A model generated the notes under the pieces. The model saw only the letters and a program-made list of their open reading frames with translations, had not been told where the DNA came from and made no database searches. A DNA stretch of 8,131 bases from CAYHZL01 sp964361075 (GTDB taxonomy: Bacteria > Bacteroidota > Ignavibacteria > UBA10030 > UBA8401). Positions 1 to 6,232 of this stretch are shown here, piece after piece. The stretch lies in assembly GCA_964361075.1 (NCBI GenBank), contig CAYHZL010000162.1, forward strand, positions 1-8,131. The letters run 5' to 3'. Positions within the stretch are counted from its first letter, which is position 1. Every line of letters starts with the position of its first letter. A program made the position numbers and the translations under genes.

Positions 1-98
1 ATTGTTGCGGCATTAATACCTTCAATGGTCAGCTCACGGTCGAAATCGCTTTGCACATACGGTTCCGCTTCACCGTGCCGGAGAAAATATAAATACAT
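1..98 (-). CDS. sixA: SixA-type phosphohistidine phosphatase, N-terminal part (runs off the window)
   Basis: The first 32 codons of a minus-strand gene are visible, and the rest lies left of base 1. The N-terminus MYLYFLRHGEAEPY carries the RHG(E/D) signature of the histidine phosphatase (phosphoglycerate mutase-like) superfamily, with His8 as the expected phosphate-accepting residue. The following RELTIEG matches the 'LT..G' stretch that comes early in SixA proteins. Family members remove phosphate from phosphohistidine, for example on phosphotransfer domains of signalling proteins in the cytoplasm. The ATG at 98-96 overlaps the stop codon of the upstream ArsC-family remnant (TAATG). It has an SD-like AAGGA at 112-108, nine bases upstream, so it need not depend on that remnant for ribosome loading. 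The substrate cannot be told from this fragment; another histidine phosphatase of the same clan is possible. Confidence 0.8.
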   Translation of the reverse strand, partial: MYLYFLRHGEAEPYVQSDFDRELTIEGINAAT

Positions 99-256
99 TA
101 CAAAATTTCCTTAATGCGTTCTGCAGGTCTTGCAAGAATGGCTTTGTTTCCTTTTTCAACAATGGGGTGCTGAAGTAAATCGGTATGTGTTGTCATCAAA
201 TCAATCAGCTCACTATCGGAAAAAGTTTTTTCATCGAGATGAAGTTTTGTAACTAC
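98..256 (-). pseudogene. arsC: ArsC/Spx-family reductase, C-terminal remnant
   Basis: A 52-codon open stretch ends at the TAA at 100-98. It reads like the C-terminal third to half of an arsenate reductase-like (ArsC/YffB/Spx, thioredoxin-fold) protein: DEKTFSDSELIDLM, then HPIVEKGNKAILARPAERI, equivalent to the family's 'RPIVV.g.kavIGRP.e.vlelL' ending. The thioredoxin-fold N-terminal half with the catalytic cysteine is absent. There is no credible start codon: the frame is closed by TGA at 259-257, exactly where the palindromic element 258-410 begins. Beyond that element only 15 bases remain before the add stop codon, so the missing half was deleted, not merely displaced. The stop overlaps the sixA start, suggesting the intact gene was once translationally coupled to sixA. 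ArsC-family membership is read from conserved residues by eye. The precise activity of the ancestor (arsenate reductase or an uncharacterised relative) cannot be told. Confidence 0.7.
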
Positions 257-257
257 T

Positions 258-410
258 CAGTTGTTTTCAAAAATAGAACACAGATGACACAGAAATAACG
301 GATTCGATCTGATAACAATGGAACTATGTACGAATAGCAAAAAGAAAATCGAATCTGTGTACACCCGTTTCATCTGTATCATCCGTGTTCCATTAACAAG
401 TAACCAACTG
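258..410. repeat. Palindromic element A (153 bp), unit type ACACRGATG
   Basis: The outer ends are CAGTTG (258-263) and CAACTG (405-410). Inside them, GAACACAGATGACACAG (276-292) pairs with 374-390 at 15 of 17 positions, and CGGATTCGAT (299-308) pairs with 348-357 at 9 of 10. The arms are made of degenerate 8-10-base units such as ACACAGATG and ACACGGATG. The central loop (about 309-347) has no convincing coding content. As RNA it would form a long imperfect hairpin between add and the ArsC remnant on the minus strand, and could end transcription or protect add mRNA. It lacks any transposase, so it resembles a MITE or REP-like dispersed repeat. Similar 'ACACGGATGACACGG' strings are known to me as common dispersed repeats in environmental bacterial genomes, recalled from memory and not searched. 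Confidence 0.75.
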
Positions 411-425
411 ACATGTATTGTAATC

Positions 426-1514
426 TTATCCGCGTGCAAGCTGCCCCTTTGCTTTAGCATACCCGGGTTTCAAAATATCATAAATAATTTTTATTCTATC
501 TTTGTACGGAATGAACGCGCTCTTCATTGCATTGATAGTAATTTTTTCGAGATCAATAACATCCAATCCAAAAACTGTGTGCGCAACATGATACTCATCG
601 GTAAGCGTAATGCCGCTCATCAGCCGGTCATCGGTATTTAATGTTACGCGAAATTTGTAACGATGAAAAATTCCGAACGGATGTTCTGCTATCGTTCGTA
701 CTGCGCCGGTGTGCACGTTGCTGGTGAGACAAATTTCAATCGGAATACGTTTGTCCAAAACAAATTGCGCGAGCGTTCCCATGCTGAGCACTTCGCCATC
801 TTTTATTTTCATATCTTCAATCAATCGCGTGCCGTGCCCGATACGATGCGCGCCGCACCATTGAATTGCCTGCCAGATTGATTCTTTGCCGAATGCTTCG
901 CCGGCATGAATGGTGATATTAAAGTTTTCGCGTTGAATATAATGGAACGCATCCACATGTTTCTTCGGCGGATATCCGCCTTCTTCACCTGCAAGATCGA
1001 AACCGACAACGCCGTGATTTCGAAAGTCGACGGCAAGTTCTGCAACTTCCTGCGAGACAACCGGTTCCATGTGGCGCATTGCGCAGATCAGCACACCGAA
1101 GTGAACACCAAATTCTTTTTTGCCGCGCTCGAGTCCGTTCAACACTGCGCGCACAACACGTTGTGTTGACAAACCTTTTCCGGTATGAAAAATTGGCGCG
1201 AAGCGAGTTTCAAAATAGACAACACCATCGTTGTGCATGTCTTCAACTGTTTCGTACGCAACACGCTCCAGCGCTTCTTCGGTTTGCATGACGCCGCACG
1301 TGTGTTCGAATCCTTCAAGAAATAACGGCAAGCTGCCGCGCTGCGCTCCGCGTTGAAACCATTGATCCAATTCTCCCGCATCGCTTGTCGGAAGTTTATC
1401 ATAGTTCTGATCGCGCGCCAATTCGATAACAGTTTGCGGACGCAAACCGCCATCGAGATGATCGTGCAAAAGTACTTTGGGTATTGTGCGTAAAAAATCT
1501 TTTGATAACTGCAT
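426..1514 (-). CDS. add: Adenosine deaminase
   Basis: Encodes a 362-residue cytosolic zinc hydrolase that converts adenosine (and deoxyadenosine) to inosine in purine salvage. All landmarks of the adenosine deaminase family are present: HDHLDGG at 17-23, with His17 and His19 as zinc ligands; FETRFAP at 101-107; the substrate-loop GEEGGYPP at 176-183; HAGE at 203-206, with zinc His203 and catalytic Glu206; RIGHG at 224-228, with catalytic His227; and NTDD at 293-296, with zinc Asp295 followed by Asp296. The 'NTDDRLMSG' form, where many relatives have 'NTDDP', is a variant I recall from actinobacterial-type adenosine deaminases. Length is normal for the family. The start is the only ATG giving a complete N-terminus; only a weak GGA lies upstream (1521-1519). 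The gene is divergent from the ABC exporter operon. Related family members act on adenine or aminodeoxyfutalosine, but the full motif set fits adenosine best. Confidence 0.93.
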   Translation of the reverse strand: MQLSKDFLRTIPKVLLHDHLDGGLRPQTVIELARDQNYDKLPTSDAGELDQWFQRGAQRGSLPLFLEGFEHTCGVMQTEEALERVAYETVEDMHNDGVVYFETRFAPIFHTGKGLSTQRVVRAVLNGLERGKKEFGVHFGVLICAMRHMEPVVSQEVAELAVDFRNHGVVGFDLAGEEGGYPPKKHVDAFHYIQRENFNITIHAGEAFGKESIWQAIQWCGAHRIGHGTRLIEDMKIKDGEVLSMGTLAQFVLDKRIPIEICLTSNVHTGAVRTIAEHPFGIFHRYKFRVTLNTDDRLMSGITLTDEYHVAHTVFGLDVIDLEKITINAMKSAFIPYKDRIKIIYDILKPGYAKAKGQLARG

Positions 1515-1562
1515 AGGGTCCGCCGTTTTTTTATTTAGTTCTCACTGAAATACTCTTTGTGC

Positions 1563-1694
1563 GTCATTGCGAGGCGTTTTTTGCCGAAGCAATCTTAAAA
1601 ATTTGAAGAAAAGATTGTGCCGAAGGCATTCCTTTGGAACTTCGCTCATAAAAAACACTCGCTCGTCCCGAAGGGATCCATTTGGGACAATGAC
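1563..1694 (+). repeat. Palindromic element B, copy 1 (GTCATTG...CAATGAC, 132 bp)
   Basis: Bounded by GTCATTG (1563-1569) and CAATGAC (1688-1694). It contains three internal hairpins: CAATCTT/AAGATTG (1590-1596 / 1611-1617), CGAAG/CTTCG (1621-1625 / 1640-1644), and GTCCC/GGGAC (1665-1669 / 1684-1688, last pair shared with the end). Its first 38 bases are identical to a second copy starting at 8077 in the same orientation. An additional outer stem, AGTTCTCACTGAAA (1537-1550) against 1697-1710, matches at 13 of 14 positions. That stem is not present at the second copy, so it belongs to this site or to the target. 'GTCATTGCGAGG...GAAGCAATCTT' is a widespread dispersed repeat type in bacterial genomes, recalled and not searched. 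Confidence 0.85.
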
Positions 1695-1821
1695 TTTTTC
1701 AGCGAGAACTATTTAATTGATAGAAAATTTTATAATCAATGTAAGAAGGATGTGTATGAGTTGCAAGAATAAGGAAGTAGTCGCATTTTGTTTGATTGTC
1801 GAGACCAGAATTTGTAAGTTA

Positions 1822-1962
1822 CTATCGGATACTTCTATAACGCTAATTTTTTTTCATCCTAAAAGATTAAGTCACAGATTCACAGATTTTAGGTAATATA
1901 TTTTATAAGTTTAATCTGTGATTCGCCGCGGCGAATGTGGCTATGATTTTTCTTTCCGATAG
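1822..1962. repeat. Palindromic element C (141 bp), unit type CACAGATT
   Basis: The outer ends CTATCGGA (1822-1829) and TCCGATAG (1955-1962) are perfectly complementary. The inner left arm has two tandem copies of CACAGATT (1873-1880, 1881-1888). The right arm AATCTGTGATT (1913-1923) answers it, and GTGGCT (1937-1942) partly matches the left end AAGTCAC. The left outer spacer (about 39 bases) is longer than the right (12). A GC-rich 16-bp perfect palindrome interrupts the right arm. No coding content. The element sits 63 bases upstream of the exporter start, so it may contribute to or insulate that promoter. Confidence 0.65.
1921..1936. repeat. Perfect 16-bp palindrome ATTCGCCGCGGCGAAT
   Basis: The sequence equals its own reverse complement and is far more GC-rich than its AT-rich surroundings. 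It lies between AATCTGTG and GTGGC in the right arm of element C, where the usual arm would read 'AATCTGTGAATCTGTGGC'. It may therefore be an insertion or a derived unit in the arm. It could be a cruciform tip or a dimeric protein site; nothing here decides which. Confidence 0.8.
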
Positions 1963-2025
1963 ACTCCTGGCGGATTTTCAATGTATTTTTTTACTGGAAA
2001 CCATTTGAAACATTTATTACACTGA

Positions 2026-3786
2026 ATGCGCTCTCTTCTTCGATTAAAACCATATCTGGTAAAATATAAAACAACGTTGTATTGGGGATTGCTGACTGTT
2101 ATCATCAGTAATCTTTTTTATGTTGTTACTCCAATTTTTATCGGCGGTGCAATTGATACTATCAAACACGGTATCGAGTCGCATAGTTTAAATCACACAG
2201 ACTTGTTGTGGTATGCAGTACTCATTGTCGGCTTTGCTGTTGTTTCAGGCATCATGCTTTTTTTAACGCGGCAAACTATTATTGTCGTTTCACGCAAAAT
2301 TGAATACGACCTGCGCAACGATTTTCTCGCACACATTCAAACGCTGCCGCTTAGTTTTTTTCAAAACACACCAACCGGCGATTTAATGGCGCACGCAACC
2401 AACGATATCAGTTCTGTGCGCAACGTGCTTGGTCCCGGAATTATGTACCCGGCTGATACGTTGATGGTGCTGGTCATGTCGCTTACGCTGATGTTTATAA
2501 AAGATTGGCAGCTCACATTGCTTTCCTTGGTGCCGATGCCGTTCGTTTCGATTGGCGTCTATAAACTCGGACAAATTATTCACAAAAAATTTAACGAACG
2601 TCAGGAACAATACTCGGAACTTACCACACGCGCACAAGAAAATCTCTCCGGCATTCGCGTGGTGAAAGCATACGTTCGCGAAGAGTACGAGATAGAGCAA
2701 TTTCGAAAAATCAGTTGGAGCTATTTCAAAAAAAATATGGAACTTGCCGTGGCGCAATCAATAATGTGGCCGCTGATGATTGTGCTCGTCGGGTTATCGT
2801 TAATTATTACGATGTATGTAGGCGGTTTGGAAGTGATTGCAGGAAAAATTTCCATCGGAACGCTGACTGCATTCTTCACATATCTTGGAATGCTTATCTG
2901 GCCTATGATTGCATTTGGCTGGGTGACGAATATTATTCAGCAAGGCGCTGCTTCGATGGCGCGGCTTGCAAAAATTTTCGATACGGAAGCTGCAATTCAA
3001 GATACGGAGGCAACAGATCATTCCATTACACACATTGAAGGAGATATTGAATTTCGCAATGTTTCGTTCGCACATCAGAATGTAAAAAAGAATACACTTG
3101 AAAATATTACACTGAAAATCAACAAAGGAACAACGCTTGCTGTTGTTGGATACACCGGATCGGGGAAAAGCACAGTAGTAAATTTACTGCCGCGCTTGTA
3201 TGATGTAACGGATGGTTCGCTGTTGATTGATGGTGTTGATATCAAAAAAATTCCACTTGCAGTACTGCGTGCCGGCATTGGCTATGTTCCGCAAGAAACA
3301 TTTTTGTTTTCAGAAACTATTACTGAAAACATCAGCTACGGTTTCGATGCAACCGCTGCTGAATTTATTTATGAAGCGGCGGAGATTTCGCAAATCGGAA
3401 AAGATGTCGCCGATTTTCCGCAGCGCTTCGACACATTGCTTGGTGAACGCGGCATTACTCTTTCCGGCGGACAGAAACAACGCACAAGCATTGCGCGCGC
3501 GGTTATTCGGAGACCAAAAATTCTTATTCTCGATGATGCACTTTCTGCTGTGGATACACATACGGAAGATGAAATTTTAAAGCGGCTCCGTGCTATCATG
3601 GAAAATAGAACGAGCATTATTATTTCGCATCGTATTTCAACAGTGAAAGATGCCGACTTCATTGTTGTGATGGATAATGGAAAAATTGTTGAGCAAGGTA
3701 CGCACGACGAATTAGTTTCGCGCGGCGGCATCTATGCCGATTTGAATATGAAGCAACTGCTTGAAAAAGAATTAGAAGAATTGTAA
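2026..3786 (+). CDS. ABC exporter half-transporter, subunit 1 (degenerate catalytic site)
   Basis: A 586-residue inner-membrane half-transporter: an ABC type I exporter membrane domain (about residues 15-310, six hydrophobic segments near 18-40, 62-82, 140-158, 163-180, 248-270 and 278-300) followed by an ATPase domain. Motifs are Walker A GYTGSGKS at 375-382, Q-loop Gln423, intact signature LSGGQ at 479-483, Walker B ILILDD at 499-504, D-loop SAVD at 507-510 and switch His535. Walker B ends in Asp504 where an active ATPase has Glu. With the complementary defect in the downstream subunit, this marks it as the degenerate-site half of a heterodimer of the BmrCD / TM287-288 kind. Such pairs export drugs, lipids or peptides; the substrate cannot be told. 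The ATG at 2026 gives a normal N-terminus but has no SD. Its stop codon overlaps the left arm of the inserted four-helix-bundle cassette. Confidence 0.92.
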   Translation: MRSLLRLKPYLVKYKTTLYWGLLTVIISNLFYVVTPIFIGGAIDTIKHGIESHSLNHTDLLWYAVLIVGFAVVSGIMLFLTRQTIIVVSRKIEYDLRNDFLAHIQTLPLSFFQNTPTGDLMAHATNDISSVRNVLGPGIMYPADTLMVLVMSLTLMFIKDWQLTLLSLVPMPFVSIGVYKLGQIIHKKFNERQEQYSELTTRAQENLSGIRVVKAYVREEYEIEQFRKISWSYFKKNMELAVAQSIMWPLMIVLVGLSLIITMYVGGLEVIAGKISIGTLTAFFTYLGMLIWPMIAFGWVTNIIQQGAASMARLAKIFDTEAAIQDTEATDHSITHIEGDIEFRNVSFAHQNVKKNTLENITLKINKGTTLAVVGYTGSGKSTVVNLLPRLYDVTDGSLLIDGVDIKKIPLAVLRAGIGYVPQETFLFSETITENISYGFDATAAEFIYEAAEISQIGKDVADFPQRFDTLLGERGITLSGGQKQRTSIARAVIRRPKILILDDALSAVDTHTEDEILKRLRAIMENRTSIIISHRISTVKDADFIVVMDNGKIVEQGTHDELVSRGGIYADLNMKQLLEKELEEL

Positions 3787-3828
3787 AAAGTCAAAAGTGA
3801 GAAGTCAAAAGTCAAAAAAAAAATACTG

Positions 3829-3835
3829 AAAGGAG
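3829..3835 (+). promoter_or_regulatory. Strong Shine-Dalgarno site of the four-helix-bundle gene
   Basis: AAAGGAG lies six bases before the ATG at 3842. It selects 3842 over the ATG at 3838, which would read only three codons before a stop. Both flanking ABC genes lack such a site, so the cassette seems to bring its own translation start. Confidence 0.75.
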
Positions 3836-3841
3836 TCATGT

Positions 3842-4204
3842 ATGACTAATAGTAGCATTGACATTGATAAACGAACTTATGAATTTGCACTTCGGGTATT
3901 GTCTGTTGTTGATAAAATACCGAATACACATAGTGGCAAGACAGTTGCGCGACAACTTGCTCGATCCGGAACATCAATTGGTGCGAATGTGGAGGAATCA
4001 AGAGCAGGGGAATCCCGTGCAGATTTTATTCATAAAATGAACATTGCTTTAAAGGAATCTCGTGAAACACATTATTGGTTAAGAATTGTAAGGAATAAAA
4101 AATTTGTAGAATCTAATCGTTTGAGTGAGATAATAAAAGAATCTGATGAGATTAGAAAAATTCTCGGTGCAAGTGTAAAGACTGCAAAATCAAAGAAACA
4201 ATAA
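3842..4204 (+). CDS. Four-helix-bundle protein, 23S rRNA intervening-sequence (S23) family
   Basis: A 120-residue, probably cytosolic, mostly helical protein. The hallmark stretch ARQLARSGTSIGANVEES (residues 36-53), followed by ADFIHKMNIALKESRETHYWLR (about 60-81), identifies the family (TIGR02436/PF05635). Members occur inside 23S rRNA intervening sequences and as free-standing genes, and are related to the Avd protein of diversity-generating retroelements. Their molecular function is not established; nucleic-acid binding is often suggested. The C-terminus is basic (VKTAKSKKQ). No reverse transcriptase or variable-protein gene is nearby, so this is not a retroelement accessory gene here. 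By hand count its GC content is about 36 percent, against roughly 37-52 percent (average about 45) in four sampled 60-base stretches of the preceding ABC gene, which supports separate origin. It interrupts a two-gene transporter operon and is flanked by the cassette's inverted repeat. Confidence 0.9.
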   Translation: MTNSSIDIDKRTYEFALRVLSVVDKIPNTHSGKTVARQLARSGTSIGANVEESRAGESRADFIHKMNIALKESRETHYWLRIVRNKKFVESNRLSEIIKESDEIRKILGASVKTAKSKKQ

Positions 4205-4238
4205 CTTTTTACTTCTAACTTTTTACTTTTGACTTTAC

Positions 4239-6035
4239 ATGTCTCTTCAAGACGATGACATATTAGGCAAAGCCTACGACGCCAATTTAATGCGGCGTTT
4301 GATCAAGTATTTGCGTCCGTATAAATGGCAGGTGGTATTTGCAATTTTGTTGAGTGTGATGGTTTCCGGTTTGGAAGCGGTGCGCCCGTACTTCACAAAG
4401 ATTGCCGTTGATGTAAATATTGCGCAAAAGGATGCGAACGGTTTATTGAACACTACGCTGTTGTTTTTATTGCTGCTCATTATTCGCGGCGTGGTGCAAT
4501 ATCTGAATGCGTATATAACACAACTCATCGGACAGAAAACTATTCTTGATTTGCGGATGGAAATTTTCCGTCATCTGCAAAAGCTCTCTCTAAAATTTTA
4601 CGACAAGAATCCCATCGGCAGACTTATTACACGTGTAACAAATGATGTTGAAGTGTTGAACGAAATGTTTTCATCCGGCATCGTGATGGTGTTCAGCGAT
4701 GTGTTTATGATTATCGGTATCGTATGGTTTATGTTTTCAATGAACTGGCGGCTCGCGTTTATTTCGCTGAGTGTGCTACCGTTTTTATTTTACGGAACAT
4801 TTCTTTTCAGAAAAAAAGCGCGCGAAGCATACCGCGAAGTCCGTTTGTATATCGCACGCATCAATACATTTATGCAGGAACATATTACCGGCATGTTGGT
4901 TGACCAAATTTTCGGACGGGAGAAAAAAGCATACCAGCAATTTTCCGAACACAACGCCGGACATCGCCATGCAAACATCAAAACAGTTTTTTATTATGCG
5001 ATCTTTTATCCGGCGGTCGATATTATTGGCGCAGTGGCTGTCGGTTTAATTATTTGGTATGCCGGCGGAAATGCGCTTGAAGGTACTGTTACAATCGGAA
5101 CAGTGATGGCATTTTTACAATTCAATGAAATGTTTTGGCGACCGATTCGCGACTTGTCTGAAAAATACAACATCATGCAAACGGCTATGGCATCGTCCGA
5201 GCGGATTTTTAAATTGCTGGATGATACATCAATTATTGCTGATGCGGAGAAACCAATCGCATTGCAGACGATACGCGGAGAAATTGAATTTCGCAATGTG
5301 TGGTTCGCGTACACTTCTGATGGTTCTCATCATGGAGACGAACATTGGGTCTTGAAAAATGTTTCGTTTAAAATTCGCGCCGGAGAAACCGTTGCATTTG
5401 TCGGGCATACCGGCGCAGGAAAAACAACCATCATCAGTTTGCTCTCACGATTTTATGAAATTCAAAAAGGAGAAATTCTTGTTGACGGAATAAACATCCG
5501 CGATCTTGCAACCGGTGATTTGCGAAAGCATATCGCCGTTGTGCTGCAGGATGTCTTTTTATTTTCCGGCGACATTAAAGGAAATATTAATTTAGGCAAC
5601 GAAACAATTTCGCTGGAACGAGTGCAGCAAGCGGCAACGATGGTTGGTGTTGATCCGTTTATTCAAACATTACCGAACAAATATAATGAAGAAGTAAAAG
5701 AACGCGGCGCAACGCTTTCTGTCGGACAAAAACAATTGCTTTCATTTGCGAGAGCGCTTGCCTACAATCCGAGAATTTTAATTCTTGATGAAGCCACTTC
5801 GAGCGTTGATACGGAAACAGAACAACTTATTCAATCTGCAATACAAACACTGCTTGTTGATAGAACTGCAATCGTCGTTGCGCATCGTCTCTCTACAATT
5901 CAACGGGCAGATAACATCATCGTGCTTCACAAAGGTGAAGTGCGCGAAAGCGGAACACACCAAGAATTGTTATCGCTGAATGGGATTTACTACAAGTTGT
6001 ACCAACTGCAATACAAAGAACAAGAAGTAAAGTAG
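4239..6035 (+). CDS. ABC exporter half-transporter, subunit 2 (catalytically competent Walker B)
   Basis: A 598-residue inner-membrane half-transporter with the same layout as subunit 1: membrane domain to about residue 320 (hydrophobic segments near 32-55, 72-92, 148-168, 172-190, 250-275 and 283-298), then an ATPase domain. Walker A GHTGAGKT at 389-396, Q-loop Gln437, Walker B ILILDE at 513-518 with catalytic Glu518, and switch His549 are intact. The signature is LSVGQ (493-497) instead of LSGGQ. In a head-to-tail dimer, this altered signature would face subunit 1's Walker A/B with Asp504, making one degenerate site. The other site combines Glu518 with subunit 1's LSGGQ and should hydrolyse ATP. 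The ATG at 4239 abuts the right arm of the inserted cassette and has no SD. A 197-bp gap precedes fbp. Confidence 0.92.
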   Translation: MSLQDDDILGKAYDANLMRRLIKYLRPYKWQVVFAILLSVMVSGLEAVRPYFTKIAVDVNIAQKDANGLLNTTLLFLLLLIIRGVVQYLNAYITQLIGQKTILDLRMEIFRHLQKLSLKFYDKNPIGRLITRVTNDVEVLNEMFSSGIVMVFSDVFMIIGIVWFMFSMNWRLAFISLSVLPFLFYGTFLFRKKAREAYREVRLYIARINTFMQEHITGMLVDQIFGREKKAYQQFSEHNAGHRHANIKTVFYYAIFYPAVDIIGAVAVGLIIWYAGGNALEGTVTIGTVMAFLQFNEMFWRPIRDLSEKYNIMQTAMASSERIFKLLDDTSIIADAEKPIALQTIRGEIEFRNVWFAYTSDGSHHGDEHWVLKNVSFKIRAGETVAFVGHTGAGKTTIISLLSRFYEIQKGEILVDGINIRDLATGDLRKHIAVVLQDVFLFSGDIKGNINLGNETISLERVQQAATMVGVDPFIQTLPNKYNEEVKERGATLSVGQKQLLSFARALAYNPRILILDEATSSVDTETEQLIQSAIQTLLVDRTAIVVAHRLSTIQRADNIIVLHKGEVRESGTHQELLSLNGIYYKLYQLQYKEQEVK

Positions 6036-6223
6036 AGAGTATGCCAAACACTTCCTTCGAAAAAGAACTTTCCTTTCCCAAAAGTATACAGACCTTGTTA
6101 TACAAAAAATGTTTTCCTCTTTGAAAGATGTACTACGTATATCTGCTGTTTTCTTTCACCTTGCATCCTCAATCCGTTTTTCCTAATTTTATTCCAATAA
6201 AAATATTTATCAACAGTATTATT

Positions 6224-6227
6224 GGAG
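6224..6227 (+). promoter_or_regulatory. fbp: Shine-Dalgarno site deciding the fbp start
   Basis: GGAG lies five bases before the ATG at 6233. It favours that start over an in-frame ATG at 6128, which would add 35 hydrophobic residues not found in class I fructose-bisphosphatases. Confidence 0.7.
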
Positions 6228-6232
6228 CCGTT

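Larger units (their letters stand above)
1515..2025. other. Divergent intergenic region, repeat-rich, no gene
   Basis: These 511 bases separate the starts of add (leftward) and the ABC exporter operon (rightward), so both promoters should lie here. No open frame has coding character. About 315 bases belong to two palindromic elements, at 1537-1710 and 1822-1962. The remaining 1711-1821 and 1963-2025 are AT-rich and without recognisable RNA genes. I could not identify a convincing sigma-70 or Bacteroidota-type (TTTG / TAnnTTTG) promoter for either gene. The exporter start at 2026 has no SD sequence within 20 bases. Confidence 0.8.
3783..4238 (+). mobile_element. Four-helix-bundle (S23/IVS-type) cassette bounded by an inverted repeat
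   Basis: The left arm (3783-3817) is built from AAAGTCAAAAGT-like units. The right arm (4203-4238) is its reverse complement with a 2-base gap and about six mismatches; 11 consecutive bases, AAGTCAAAAGT, match exactly. The arms enclose one gene (3842-4204) with its own strong SD. The cassette fills the whole space between two subunits of one transporter, starting inside the stop codon region of the first and ending directly before the ATG of the second. This layout (structured arms around an S23-family ORF) resembles the intervening sequences that carry such ORFs inside 23S rRNA genes, but here it is outside rRNA. No transposase is present, and I see no clear target duplication. Confidence 0.7.

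Noticed and set aside
318..641. 107-codon plus-strand open frame
   Set aside because: It crosses repeat element A and runs antisense to the 3' end of add; no family resemblance.
1711..1821. Possible small gene or promoter between elements B and C
   Set aside because: Frames are short and AT-rich without SD or motif, and no promoter hexamer pair with correct spacing was convincing.
3842..4204. Possible diversity-generating retroelement, since Avd belongs to the same fold family
   Set aside because: No reverse transcriptase, template repeat or variable protein gene is present in the window.
6041..6124. 27-codon open frame between ABC subunit 2 and fbp
   Set aside because: Very short, weak SD, no recognisable motif; most likely chance.
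6128..6232. N-terminal extension of Fbp starting MYYVYLL, which resembles the first residues of GIY-YIG endonucleases
   Set aside because: Only seven residues fit, the rest does not, and the SD at 6224-6227 and family length support the start at 6233.
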